Shown here in pieces: positions 44,592 to 56,039 of a DNA stretch of 64,000 bases. Origin of the DNA: Strongylocentrotus droebachiensis (lineage: Eukaryota > Echinodermata > Echinoidea > Camarodonta > Strongylocentrotidae); assembly GCA_035222895.1 (NCBI GenBank), contig JAVYIG010000693.1, positions 62,001 to 126,000 of the forward strand, written 5' to 3'. Made by a program: the position numbers and the translations under genes. The number at the start of each line of letters is the position of its first letter. Position 1 is the first letter of the stretch. Under the pieces are notes generated by a model that saw only the letters and a list, made by a program, of their open reading frames with translations, had not been told where the DNA came from and made no database searches.

Positions 44592-45324
44592 GTAACACAG
44601 AGCGAAAAAGACCTCATAAGGTCCTTATGTTGCGCACAGTTGGCATTCCGCATTTACATGATTGTAAACCAATTAAGGCATTTAATTGTGTGTCAGGTAC
44701 AGGTTGTGTGTCTGGACAGTTGATTTAAAACAGTAATTTGAAGAGATTTACATGAAATATGAAATCTTTTAAGACATATTTATATTGGACAATAAGACTT
44801 ATGTAAGACACTTATCATAAAGGACAAATATTTATATTTATATTTGATGCATACTTTTTGTAAATCCATGAGGGAATGGTGGCATATAGTGCCTCCCCCT
44901 GTAACGGCCACAAAACACCAACAAATCTTTATATACATCATTAAACAAAAGAAAAATATAAATAGACAGAAAAAAGAAACAAAGAAAGTAAAAATGGAGA
45001 GAGGAAGGGGAACTATTTACTGATGAGTAACATTATTACATGGCGTCCTAATGAAAAAAACAAAATAACCCGTCTTTCAACCCCCTAGAACCTTCTATAA
45101 ATCCTCCGCTGATATACAGTTACCGAGCTATTTACATGAGAGATATGTTATTGAAATAAAAAGTCAGACAGTGACTACAAGGAAAAGCATGAATGGACGT
45201 TCTTTTGAAGGAGAAAAAAAATAGGGCGGCATTCATTAAAGGCCAAAATAAAGAAAGGTAGGCCTATATGCAGGAAATGGAGGTGAAAGGGATGAGAGAG
45301 GGAGAGCGGGAGAAAGAGAGAGAG

Positions 45325-45372
<48 letters not shown>

Positions 45373-46449
45373 CCTGGTGGAGAGGGGTTATGTGGAGTGG
45401 GGGAGTATTTGGAGTGAGGGTGAGGGGGTAGAGAGATGAGAATCGTATTAAGATAGACAGATCCATGGATCGGTCGAAATGCCCCAAGCTGCCGCCAACT
45501 AGCCTGGAGCGAAATCAAAATCTCAAGATAATTTGAAAGCGGAATAGGTGTATTCCACAGGTATACAACAGCTTCGGGAGAAGAGGGCGGGCCTATATAA
45601 TACCCCTCCAAGTTAGTTTCGAATCGGCTGTAGAGGAATCCGATACCTTACATTTTTCTCAGGGTGAGGGGATCGCGAGCCCAATTTGTTTTCAAAGTTG
45701 GAGGGGTGCATAAACACAGTTTCAGAGCTATAGGAAGGCATATACCCCTCCCATCTAAAATCAAATATGATTATTTAAACAATATATTGAGAGTATAGCT
45801 ACGCATTCAGCTGCTGCAAGGGCTTTTGACGGTTCTAGGACAATTACTCCCCCCCCCCCGAAAAACTACCCCCAAGGACAATAACCCCCTAGACAAATTA
45901 TCCCCAGAACCTCCCCCACCCCCGAGGACAATCATGACCCCCCGGAATATTACCCTCTAATAGGACAATGACCCCCCCCCCCCCCACAAGACAATGTTTT
46001 CCTGAAAAAAATGCTTTTATTAAAACCAACTTATCATCAGGGTAGACTTCCCCTTTACTTTATTGGACATGGGGGAATTTTCAGGGGGGGGTTTCCGAGG
46101 GTTCATTGTCCTGATACGGCCTTAATTGGTATCCTAAGAATACACGAGTTTCCCCTCCATTCCTCAGCTAGAAATTAGGGGCGTGTTTAACTGCAGTTGT
46201 TTTTTAACACTAGCTGTCTGCGTAAATGACGTTATGATCAGGGAAACTCCCTTGACCTCTCTTTGCTCATTCATAAATCGCCGCTGTCCGCGCGGGTACG
46301 GTAGGTGATATTAGTCGGTTATTTCAGCATTGCAAGATAGCAGCAGGGGAAAAAAACTACTCGGCAAGCATCTCTCATTCATTAGAAGATTTTCCTGAAC
46401 TTCTTGTCTCCTGATACATTCGTCTCCATATTTGTGTGCATATTTTGAT
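44592..46449. other. Intergenic region upstream of NELFE
   Basis: Contains a (GA)n/(CA)n tract at 45310-45372 and a GGACAATTACCCC-type minisatellite with poly-C runs at 45830-45990. A CpG-richer patch around 46270-46320 is the most likely place for the NELFE promoter, though no core promoter motif could be assigned. Confidence 0.45.
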
Positions 46450-47595
46450 ATGGGTTACTCCAACAAACTCACAGAAGAAGAGGAAATGCTCCAGAAAAAG
46501 TTTGCTAAGCTAAGGAAGAAGGTAAGCTCAAAATATATTGTCCCATATATTCGGTTTTGTGTTTGTAAATCCCGCAACCAAAATATACGATTGCACAGTT
46601 AAAGTTTGTGTTACTGCATGCCATATGTCTAACTTACTTGTCAAAAACCTAATTGATCTGTAAGACTGTATCTTCTGATTTGTTTATATTATTAGCTGAT
46701 GATGGTGATGATGATTATTATTATTATCATCGTTATTATTTATTATTACTAGACCTATTAATCATTAATTATTATCAATATTAAGTCTATATTAATCATC
46801 ACAAGTCACATCATCTATCTATCATCATCAACATCATCAATTCATCATCATCGTCATTATCATCATCACACTTATCATCATCATCATCATCATCATCATC
46901 ATTATCATCATTATCATTATTTTATTATTATAAGATGAAGAGTTTGGACAATGACTAGAGCACGGTGCGCGCGCTTGCTTCCTTTTGACTTTGAACAAGC
47001 ATGCAGCCGAAAAACTACCTCCGAAACAGTGAAAATGGAAATGAATATTGTCATGGCAGTTCATGATTTTTTTTTACAATAATAATAGTATTTGCTTCAT
47101 GATTTGAACAAGAAATGATAATAACTAGGAAGTAAAGAGTCCAAATAAAAAGGATTTTGTCTTAAGTGGCCGAAAAACCCCTCCTTTACTCCACTCCAGC
47201 AAAGCATAGAGAGTCGATGCTAATGCGTATTGACCTCTAGCACTGCATACATGCTGTGAGGCGGGTATTATTATACCCATACACAAATACACACACCACA
47301 CAATGTCGCATAGACTCTACACAATCATGTCGATGCAGCTGTAAGCAAAGTTTGACACTAGACTTACAATTTAAATTTTAAATTATTCTTTTTAACATCA
47401 GTAAGTTAACAAAAATGTATTTTACTCCTATTTAGGTGTCATCAACTGTTACTAAAGTACCGATTTTGAGTGAAAGCAGTTGAGTTTTGTACAGTGCTGT
47501 TTGAAGTGTTGAGAATCAAAAGCACAGCTTTTACTACACAGCCAGGATAGTGATGCTCCTATGTGTGCCTTTACTCTATATTAAATCTAATATTG

Positions 47596-47647
<52 letters not shown>

Positions 47648-49318
47648 CATCTATTCTATCATCATCTTTATCATTATTCACAGTAGAGTTTTAATTGTAT
47701 TATGATTATTGTTGTTATTGTTGTTCTTTATTCATATAGGTTCTAGGTTAAGCATATCTAGTAGTAGTAGTAGTCCTAAATAATCTTTTTTTTTTTTTTT
47801 ACCTTGTCTTGAAATTTATGAAGATCTATAAAGGCCAATTAACAAAAATAATGTGTTTCTCGTCCGGACTTTAAAAAAAAATGAGGACGCAAGGCATTAC
47901 TATTTACTATTTTCCAATTTGTTTTGCATTTTTTTTCTAAGATGACCACTAATCATGCTAATTATAGCTGGCCAAGGTATATTTATTCACATATATTGTG
48001 CTATTTGAGTATAGCCTACTGATGCAGTGTATAATTTGTATCATTTTAAAAGCCGTTTATAGGTTCACACAAAATGTATTATATCACAGCCTTTTTTTTT
48101 TTTTTTTTTTTCTTCTTTTTTTTTTGGCTTTTGGTGGGATTTGGGGGGCTTTTTCTTCTGAATAGTAAATATAAATTGTAAAAAGGAGGCGGCGGCAAAA
48201 AAGTAAGCGGCTCGGACAAGAAACACATTATTTTTGTTATTTGGCCTTATGCAGCTGCAGGTAGCCTAATTTTGTAATGATTAATAACAAGGAAATGTGT
48301 TTAGAGCACTTCATTCGACAAAGACTTAGATACGGTGTGAGATACAGTAATGAATTGATAACAAAACTAATATTGTATTTAAAGTCAGGAACAAAATAAA
48401 ATAAAGAATAACAATTAACATAACTAAGGTCGAGATCTATCTTCATTAGTTAATTCTTACCTGCTGGCCATCGAGATTTGCTGGATCAGGGTTCAAACAA
48501 TTTATGTGGATTTTGTTCGTCGTAATTTTTCCTCACAGAAAAAGTTGATTCAGCAACTAAGACAGAGCAAATCAAATCCTCAAACCCCAACAACTCCCCA
48601 ACCAAAGGCTACAAAGAGACGTAAGTATCAGCTCTTAGCTCACTGTATGTTCACATCGTGAAATAAAGTGTATATCTTAGATCTTATATCTTTTTCAACT
48701 TTAGTGGTTTCTCCCCCCAAAAAAATAAAAATAAAAAATAAATAAATAAATAAAAAATAAATAAATTCTTGCCAATGTATGTCATTGACAAGAAAAATAA
48801 AAATTGAATTTTTCAAGTTGAAAGGAAGCTTACTCTAAATAAAGGGGGAAAAAAAAGAAAACCTGTGCCTGTGACATGTAAAAAAAGTTAAAGAAAGGGG
48901 AGAGTACATGTTTTAAGAATACCAGAATATATTCAGAGATAACTTTCACCCATTATTCAAGTTTCCCATGTAGCAATTATGGCAAAATTTGAGGCTGGCT
49001 AGAAGATGAATTGAAAGAATTATGCATTGATTCTATAATCTGTGTTTAATTTGTGGAGTACTTTTGAATTTTGAATTTATATTTCTTTCATGTTTACTTT
49101 TTTTTTTGTCCATTATACTTTGGACCATATGGAAACTTTTTCCAATTTTAAAATCCTTTTCAAAATCACACCCTTTTGTAAAGTACAAAAGGCTTTTGTG
49201 AACTTCATTTCCAAATGGTATTTCTTTGCCTTCCATTCTAGCTGCTGAAACAAGTCAAGAGGATGCAAGGGAACTAGCCAAGAAGGTGCTAGCAGCTCAG
49301 GTACATACACTATATTGT

Positions 49319-49377
<59 letters not shown>

Positions 49378-52300
49378 AGAGAGAGGGAGGGAGGGAGGGA
49401 TAGAGAGAGTTATGTGTTACAGAAATGTACAGCTTTCATCATTTTATTTAAAAATAAATAATAACGCAGCTGTTTACTGTGTCACATGGTCAGCAAGCCG
49501 TGAGTGTATTGTAGGTTAGCCACAGAAAAATTATCGCCTGGGCAGAAAAGTTAACAAATGAAGAAGTTTTCAGAAAGCAAGAGTAAATCCATCAATCATC
49601 AACACAATAAGAAAGAGGAAAAGGCAAATGCAATTTGTTGGTCACGTATAGAAAGCATAATCTAGAAAAGAAACAATATTGGAAAGATTGCTGGAAAGAG
49701 GAGCAGGGGAATGCAATGCCTCACATATTATGCCAAGCCTGAACAGTCGGGCGACCCCAAATGAAATCAGGAATACCCGCTCTTTAAGAATAGCACATAA
49801 TAGACAGAAATGGATGGCCATGATCGCCAATGTCTGTATTAAACAGACCTAGCACTTGATAATGATGATGATTCAGAGATGCCAACCAGTACAATTTAAT
49901 TGTATTAAGAATGATAATAAGAGTGAAATACGATAATACAAAATACGATTTTTCATCTTCCCCCCCCCCCCCCCCCCAAAAAAAAAAAAAAAAACATAAA
50001 AAACTTGATTGGCATAGAAACATGTACAAGTAAACTCCCGCAACCCCAACAAAAACTTTGCTTTACAAATTTCTAATTCAATGTTAATGAAAGAGCAAAC
50101 ATTTTACTTGACGGTTCTTACCAGTAAAACATTTTCTAACATTTTACTGGCCCGTGGTAGTGTTGAGTTTTCGTGAAAATCTGATTTTTTACGATATTCA
50201 GTCTGTTTTTATGTGTCCAGAGGTTGGCATCTCTGATGATTGTCTGTTTGTGTTTTTCTCTCATATTGATGTACAGCATTCCAAATCAAACAAGCCTGAG
50301 AATAAAGAGAAGGGTTTCAAGAGGTCTCGCAACCTAGAAAGACAACGCAATCAAGACAAGCCTGTCAGTGCTGCACCCTCTTACAAACCATTCGATGATC
50401 ATAAATCGGGTCTGAGAGGTGCCAATGAACAAGCTTCATCACCCGGTGTCGACTCTCCTAAGAAGAGTCTCTATGACAGGTAATGGGGCTAGTTGGATGC
50501 TGCTATCCATTCAGATGGACAATATTTAAAGCCCCACTGTACTACTTACAGCTACTTGCGCCCTCTATATATAAAAAAATTCCTAATCAGTGCATGTTGG
50601 TCCCCCATGATCCCCTTTTTCTTATGTTAATTGACAGCTGATTTGATGTGATAACCACCTGTCAGTGAGCTTGCAGGGAGGTCTAATTTCCCCTGGCCAA
50701 ACTAGTACAGATGGACTTTAAAAAAGAATGGCATTCGATGTGAAGTGTTGTGGTCTAGTGGATAAGTTGATTGACTGTGGATCACAAGGTACACATTTTG
50801 AGTCTCTGCCACAGCACTTTGGCAAGGCATTAATCACTATTTGCCACTCTCCACCCAAGTGTAGGTACTTGGTAGGCAGTATGTCCTTGAATGCTTTCAC
50901 CTGTGCTAAACTCAGGGTAATAGTAGTATTATAACACTACTGGATCAAGTTGAATTTTGTCCTGGTTGAAACCTTAGCCTGTATAGCAGTAATATACTTC
51001 AGACACATAGGTTCACTGCAGGAAGGCCTACTATTAAAATTGCCTATCACAGAAAGATAACCCGGAAGGTTTTTGCTTACATGTTGTAATCATCTCTCTT
51101 TCCATCTCGCCGTTATTATATTTCAAGAAACTTAAGAGGCATGAACCAGTATGCCTCTGCATAGGAAGATGAACATATTACACTGTGTGTTATTTACTCA
51201 AAGTTTTGTGATCATAGAGGTCAAATTTCCTGAAAACCTTTCATTAGATTTCTTAATTACAATGCCTAAATGAAGATACGTAGTCTCAGTTGATTTATTG
51301 TAAATAATACCCCTTATTACTGTAGAACAGCTGTCTCATGTTTTTTTAAACTTTTTTTCTCCACCATGTTCAGTTTTGTGAGCAGAGGAACTCTTGATGA
51401 TGAGAAACGTGGCTTAAGTGAGTATAAATAAGCTTCTCAAACTCAAGTCAAGAAAGGGACCGTTTAACGGACCTGCCGCGAAGCATCCATCCAAAGTCGC
51501 CATTTTGTTTTTCCATTTCATGCCATTTCGCATTACACCGTACATTGTGGTAGGGGTATATCGGACACCAAATCTGCCTGCGATCACTTTTTTAGCTAAA
51601 CTTCCGGTAAATTATAAGAATATTGATGAATTTGGTATCAGTTTGTAAAAAAAAATAGTGTTTTAAGAGAAAACTACAATTATTTTGTTTTGTCTGTTCG
51701 TTTTTTTTTTTTTTTTTTTTTTTTTTTCTTTTTTGAAATGTCAAAGTTGGGGTGCGGCCTATGCGGCAGTGCGGCCTTATCGCCGGCAAATACGGTAGTC
51801 TTACAGTATCATGACAAATCTTCAGAAAAGGGTGATGCAACTCTTGAGGTTTAATATACTTAGGGGGTAAACTCATGGAACAAATTGAATGTATTCATTT
51901 GGATTATCACAAAGATACATGTATATAGTGGAACTATACAATAATTTGAAATTTGCTGGACAAACTGTATATCTTTCAGAACAGTAGGTGGTGTGGTGGT
52001 TTTGCGCATATGCCCCATTTCATGTTTCTTACTTTTTGCCAATTGTACACATGGTTTTATTATATAATTCATTGAAGGATATGTTTTACTTTGCCATGTC
52101 ATTAGGGTCAAGCAATAAAAGAATACAAAATTCAAATAAATCGAAATAACATTTCCTCTTATTATTTTTTTCTTTCTCATGTGATTATTGTGTTATCCTT
52201 CATTAATATTTAATATGAAATTTACATTTTAATTTTTCTTTTACCTTTGCCCTTCTAGATCAAGAAGAAAGAAGAAAAAAATGATAAGAGGAATTGCTAT

Positions 52301-54120
52301 TTCATTTCATTTTTTTCTCATGTGATTATTGTATTATCTTTCATTACCATCATGAATTTTACATTTTTAAATATTGACCTTTGACCTTTGCCCTTCTAGA
52401 TCAAGAAGGGGGTAAAAAGCAAGGACACACAATCTTTGTAACTTCTCCTGAGATCAGTGAGGAGCTGTGTAAGCAAGCCTTCAGCAAGTTTGGTACTATG
52501 GCCAATGTCTCACTGGAAGTAGAAAGAGGGTAAGCAGTCTTGAGATATATATATATATATATGTAAAACACCCATTAAAGGAAAAACTATATTTATTTTA
52601 TATTTGTCTTATAAATGCAAACTCCATATGCTGACAGATGCTCATTCAAGATCTGTGTCCCCCATCAAAGACACATTATGACATCAGCATATTTATGAAA
52701 AATTATCTCTGTAAATAGTGATCAATTTTCTTCTACATTTTGAAATGTTGTAGCTAAGACAATTGTCTACAAGATCAGTCAACACCATTTTTCATTTGGA
52801 TGACGTCATCATAGTGAAATTTCAATTAAAGACAACTTGTCAGAATTTTCTTAATTTGCGAGTTATGCCTGAGGAAGGTGAATTTCATTCCAATCATGAA
52901 TCTACATGACATTTCTATCATCCTTATGATCATCATCCCTATCACCATCATCATGATCATCAATGTATACTGCAACATCAATTCGTCCCATATGGGTATA
53001 TGATTCTACTCTCCTTCAAAGATGTTTAGAGTCTTCCAGTTGTTCAGACTAAATAACAGATCACCTAATTCATTCCAATGACGAATTAAATTTCTTGTTG
53101 TTATTATTACTGTTAATATATATATATATTTTTTTAATTATTATTATTGTTGTTGTTGTTGTCATCATTATTATTATCATTACGGTGTATGATTTTATTT
53201 ATTTTACCTATCAGACGTGCCTTCATCACATTTGATAAAATGGAGGATGCAGACAAGGCCATTGAAGAGATGAACGGTACCATGGTGAACGGAATGACTG
53301 TCAGAGTAGCCATGGCCAGGAGACAACCTTCTCTAGAAGCAGTCCAGAATAACACCAACTCACCCTGGACCAAGATAGGTGAGATGAAGAGATTTGTTTG
53401 TTGATAGTTTAAAGACACGTGGATTGGTAAAGAAGACCTTTTGGGTAACAGTTATTTAGTTAATCTTTTTCTTTTCCCGGCATCTATGTGACTCTTTTCC
53501 AAATGTACTCTTGTTTTGTATTCAACAGTTTTCTTTGTTTTTGCCAAATAAATAATAATAATAAGGACACAATAGGCCTGTCCTCATCAGCTCGAGTTTG
53601 CCCACTATTTTGTGATCCGGGAAATTAGCCAGAAGTTACAAATTGCGTCTTCATCAGCTCAAAATTCGAGCTCGAGAAATCTGCTCAGTGTTCGCGCTTA
53701 GTGCAAGCCTTTGGGCTGGTGAAGACGGACCAAAAAGAACAGGCTATTTTGCAAGCTAGCCCAAGATATCTTCAGAAGATTTTCCTGAGCAAATAGCCCG
53801 CTATGTGCGTCTTCACCTGCCAAATAGCCAGCTATTCCGTGGTCGGGCTTATTACCGGAATCAGAAATAGCGAGCTATTTGGCAAACTCAAGCTGATGAG
53901 GACAGGCCTTATTAGAATGATCAAGAGATATCTCTTCAGTTCTTGTCTATATAGTAAGCACTAAACAGTACAACAACAGAAAGATATATTAGTTTTTCTG
54001 TGACAGGGTTGTAATTGGTTTATTTCTTTTTCCTTTTACACAGCTGGTGGGATCACCAAGACAAGGCCGAAGGACAGTAGAGAAGTAGTGGTGTATGATA
54101 ACGATGACCCATTTGCATAA
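46450..54120 (+). CDS. NELFE: Negative elongation factor E (NELF-E), 8 exons
   Basis: Exons: 46450-46521, 48539-48620, 49242-49300, 50277-50479, 51374-51417, 52400-52529, 53215-53378 and 54044-54120. Every junction is GT/AG and the joined frame is 831 nt, 276 residues plus stop. NELF-E is the RNA-binding subunit of the NELF complex, which holds RNA polymerase II in promoter-proximal pausing in the nucleus. Family signatures seen: the N-terminal LTEEEEMLQKKFAKLRKKKK coiled-coil, GFKRSRNLE and KSLYDSFVS (NELF-B contact and linker region), then an RNA recognition motif with HTIFVTSP as RNP2 and RAFITF as RNP1. RNP1 begins at the exon 6/7 junction. The protein is about 100 residues shorter than human NELF-E because the Arg-Asp dipeptide repeat is absent, as in other invertebrates. 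It ends VVVYDNDDPFA. Confidence 0.95.
46685..46930. repeat. (ATC)n/(ATT)n microsatellite in NELFE intron 1
   Basis: atcatc and attatt runs, continued more purely at 47590-47650. No coding role. Confidence 0.85.
49320..49405. repeat. (GA)n microsatellite in NELFE intron 3
   Basis: Starts about 20 bases after the exon 3 donor, in a place where a long purine run could affect splicing. Confidence 0.9.
50525..50722. mobile_element. MITE, TTTAAAGCCCCACTG family, copy 1
   Basis: Ends TTTAAAGCCCCACTGTACTA and TAGTACAGATGGACTTTAAA. The body (cccccatgatccccttttt cttatgttaattga.agct) matches the copies at 60174 and 63505. It lies in NELFE intron 4. Confidence 0.75.
50735..50960 (+). mobile_element. 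tRNA-derived SINE in NELFE intron 4
   Basis: TGGTCTAGTGGATAAG resembles an A box; the B box (TTTGAGTCTCTG) is degenerate. The head resembles the one at 34555-34650. Confidence 0.5.
52158..52410 (+). repeat. Tandem duplication that copies the NELFE exon 6 splice acceptor
   Basis: The segment ending '..ctcatgtgattattgt..cctttgcccttctag' then 'atcaagaag' occurs at about 52175-52268 and again at about 52315-52408. The second copy is the true acceptor (exon 6 starts at 52400). The first, with a candidate exon start at 52260, reads into a TGA within nine codons in the phase set by exon 5. Confidence 0.75.
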
Positions 54121-54690
54121 GAGATGTAAGACAGTGATGACCCATTTGCATAAGGGATATAAGACAATGATGAGCCATTCGCATAGGAAAGATTATCGCT
54201 GAATGCAAGGATGACAGAGAAGTAATGATGTGTGACAATGATGAGCCATTCGCATCAGAAATATTATCACTGAATGCTAGAATGACAGAAGGTAATGATA
54301 TATAGATGACAATAATAAGCCCTTCTGATAAGGGAGATAACATTTGAATGTGACGGGATATGGCAGATGAGAAGTAGTGGTGTATGATACGACGACCCAT
54401 TCGCATCTGAAAGATTATCACCGAAAGCTAGGATGACATAGAAGTAATGATCACACATGTGCGACAATCATGAGCCATTCGGATAAGGGAGATAATCGTT
54501 GGATGTGATAGGGTATGGCAGGAGAGAAGTAATGGTGTATGAAAACGATGAGCCATTCGCATAAGGGAGATTATCACCAAATGCTAGGATGACAGAGAAA
54601 AATGATATATGACAATAATGAACCATTCGCATAAGGGAGATAATCATTGGATGTGATGGGCTATGGCAAGAGAGAAGTAGTGGTTGGATA
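54121..54690 (+). repeat. 3' flank tandem repeat derived from the NELFE C-terminal coding end
   Basis: Diverged units of about 60-65 bases repeat the end of the last exon, 'agagaagtagtggtgtatgata' and 'gatgacccatttgcataag', including the codons for D-D/E-P-F-A-stop. Clear copies of GATGAGCCATTCGCATAAG or close variants occur near 54162, 54240, 54402, 54468, 54548 and 54618. The array starts directly at the stop codon and is probably in the 3' UTR. Confidence 0.85.
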
Positions 54691-55850
54691 CCAGTTCGAT
54701 GTTTGGACTTGTGAAGATGCAGATCGTCACTTTGATTTTCAAAATTGGTTGATCCAAATCATTCGACCGTCGACCAATCAATTACAAAATTACAATTATC
54801 TCTTATGTACAGCATTGTATAGTGTGATTGACAATCAGTTTATTGTTGCCTGGCGATCATGTACATGTGATCGTGCATTTACGATGTTAATTGAACATTC
54901 AGATTCAGAATGTGATTGTTCTACATATGCTCCATCATAAGATAATTTGTCATCAGTTTTTCATTTTGGAACCAAATTCCGAACCCTAGACCAAGCACTT
55001 CTACAGTATATCAATCATAACCCTCGGCCTAATCTAAAACCAGATTGCAACTGTCACCTTAAACCCAGTATTTTTTATGAAATAGATAAAGAGTGCAGAG
55101 CAATTATCGCTGAAGCATGTGCTGAATAACTAGGGATACCAGCCCATGAGTGGAGATGGTGCACATATTAAGTGTGTGCTTGAAATCTAATGGATAGCAT
55201 CATGATCAGTAAAGCACTATAAGTTTAAAATATTGGAGTATAAAGTGCTTTACAAATGCTATTTGTGAGCTTTCTTGAATTTAGAGTAAAATACTTACCA
55301 AAAAGCTACAACTCATAAATACCAAAGTTAGTATTTTATCTACCATAAGTAAAATACTCATATTTCTAACATAAATGTGGAACTGAATACCGGCCCTATA
55401 TCTTGTCCTGCCTTGTAATAATAATAATGTTCCGCTTTTATATAGCGCCCAATACATCGATACAACGATGTGTCTAAGCGCTTCACAGATATATTATTAC
55501 CCCGGTCATCGGATTCAGACTTACCTGCACACAATGTATGCACATTCTCCACTCAATGGGGAGCATTCTGCACCCTCATCACTCTTTGGGAGGGTTGATT
55601 GGTTGGTTGGTTGGTGATAGAGTTTACTCTTCAAGAAATCGGTCTACAGTTTTCGGTGTTTGGAAGGCAACAAAAGAAAACTCATGATATAATTTAATGC
55701 AATATGAGATGTATGACGTTCATATAGAAAATACCCGTGTTGAAATGCTGATGGGTATTTTTGAGCATATGTTCATAACTTGTATATGCATGTGTATATT
55801 GTTGTTGTATGTATGTATGTAAATAAATAAATGTAGAAAGTATCACCTGT
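54691..55850 (+). other. Probable NELFE 3' UTR with LINE tail fragment
   Basis: No conserved coding sequence. At about 55415-55510, 'aataataatgttccgcttttatatagcgcccaat..gcgcttcacag' is the recognisable 3' tail of an L2-type LINE. AATAAA at 55822-55827 is a candidate polyadenylation signal. Transcript end not demonstrable. Confidence 0.45.
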
Positions 55851-55900
55851 AGCCTGTGTGCTGACTTGATTTAAAAATGAGATCAAACAAACAAGAAATA

Positions 55901-56039
55901 AGATATACAGTAGGTTTGCGGTTGCACCATGTGTGTGAGAGAGAGAGAGAGGTTGAGAGAGAGAGAGAGGTTTGAGGACTCCTCAAACCTCTCTCTCTCT
56001 CTCACACACATGGTGCAACCGCAAACCTACTGTATATCT
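55901..56039. repeat. Foldback element with perfect arms and an internal GA expansion
   Basis: The left arm 55901-55954 and the outer part of the right arm (55986-56039) are exact reverse complements. The left side has an additional (GA)n segment before the palindromic centre GAGGACTCCTC. Confidence 0.9.

Noticed and set aside
50154..50483. 109-codon ORF starting before 50277
   Set aside because: Only the part from 50277 is NELFE exon 4; the preceding codons are intron before a clear polypyrimidine-AG acceptor.
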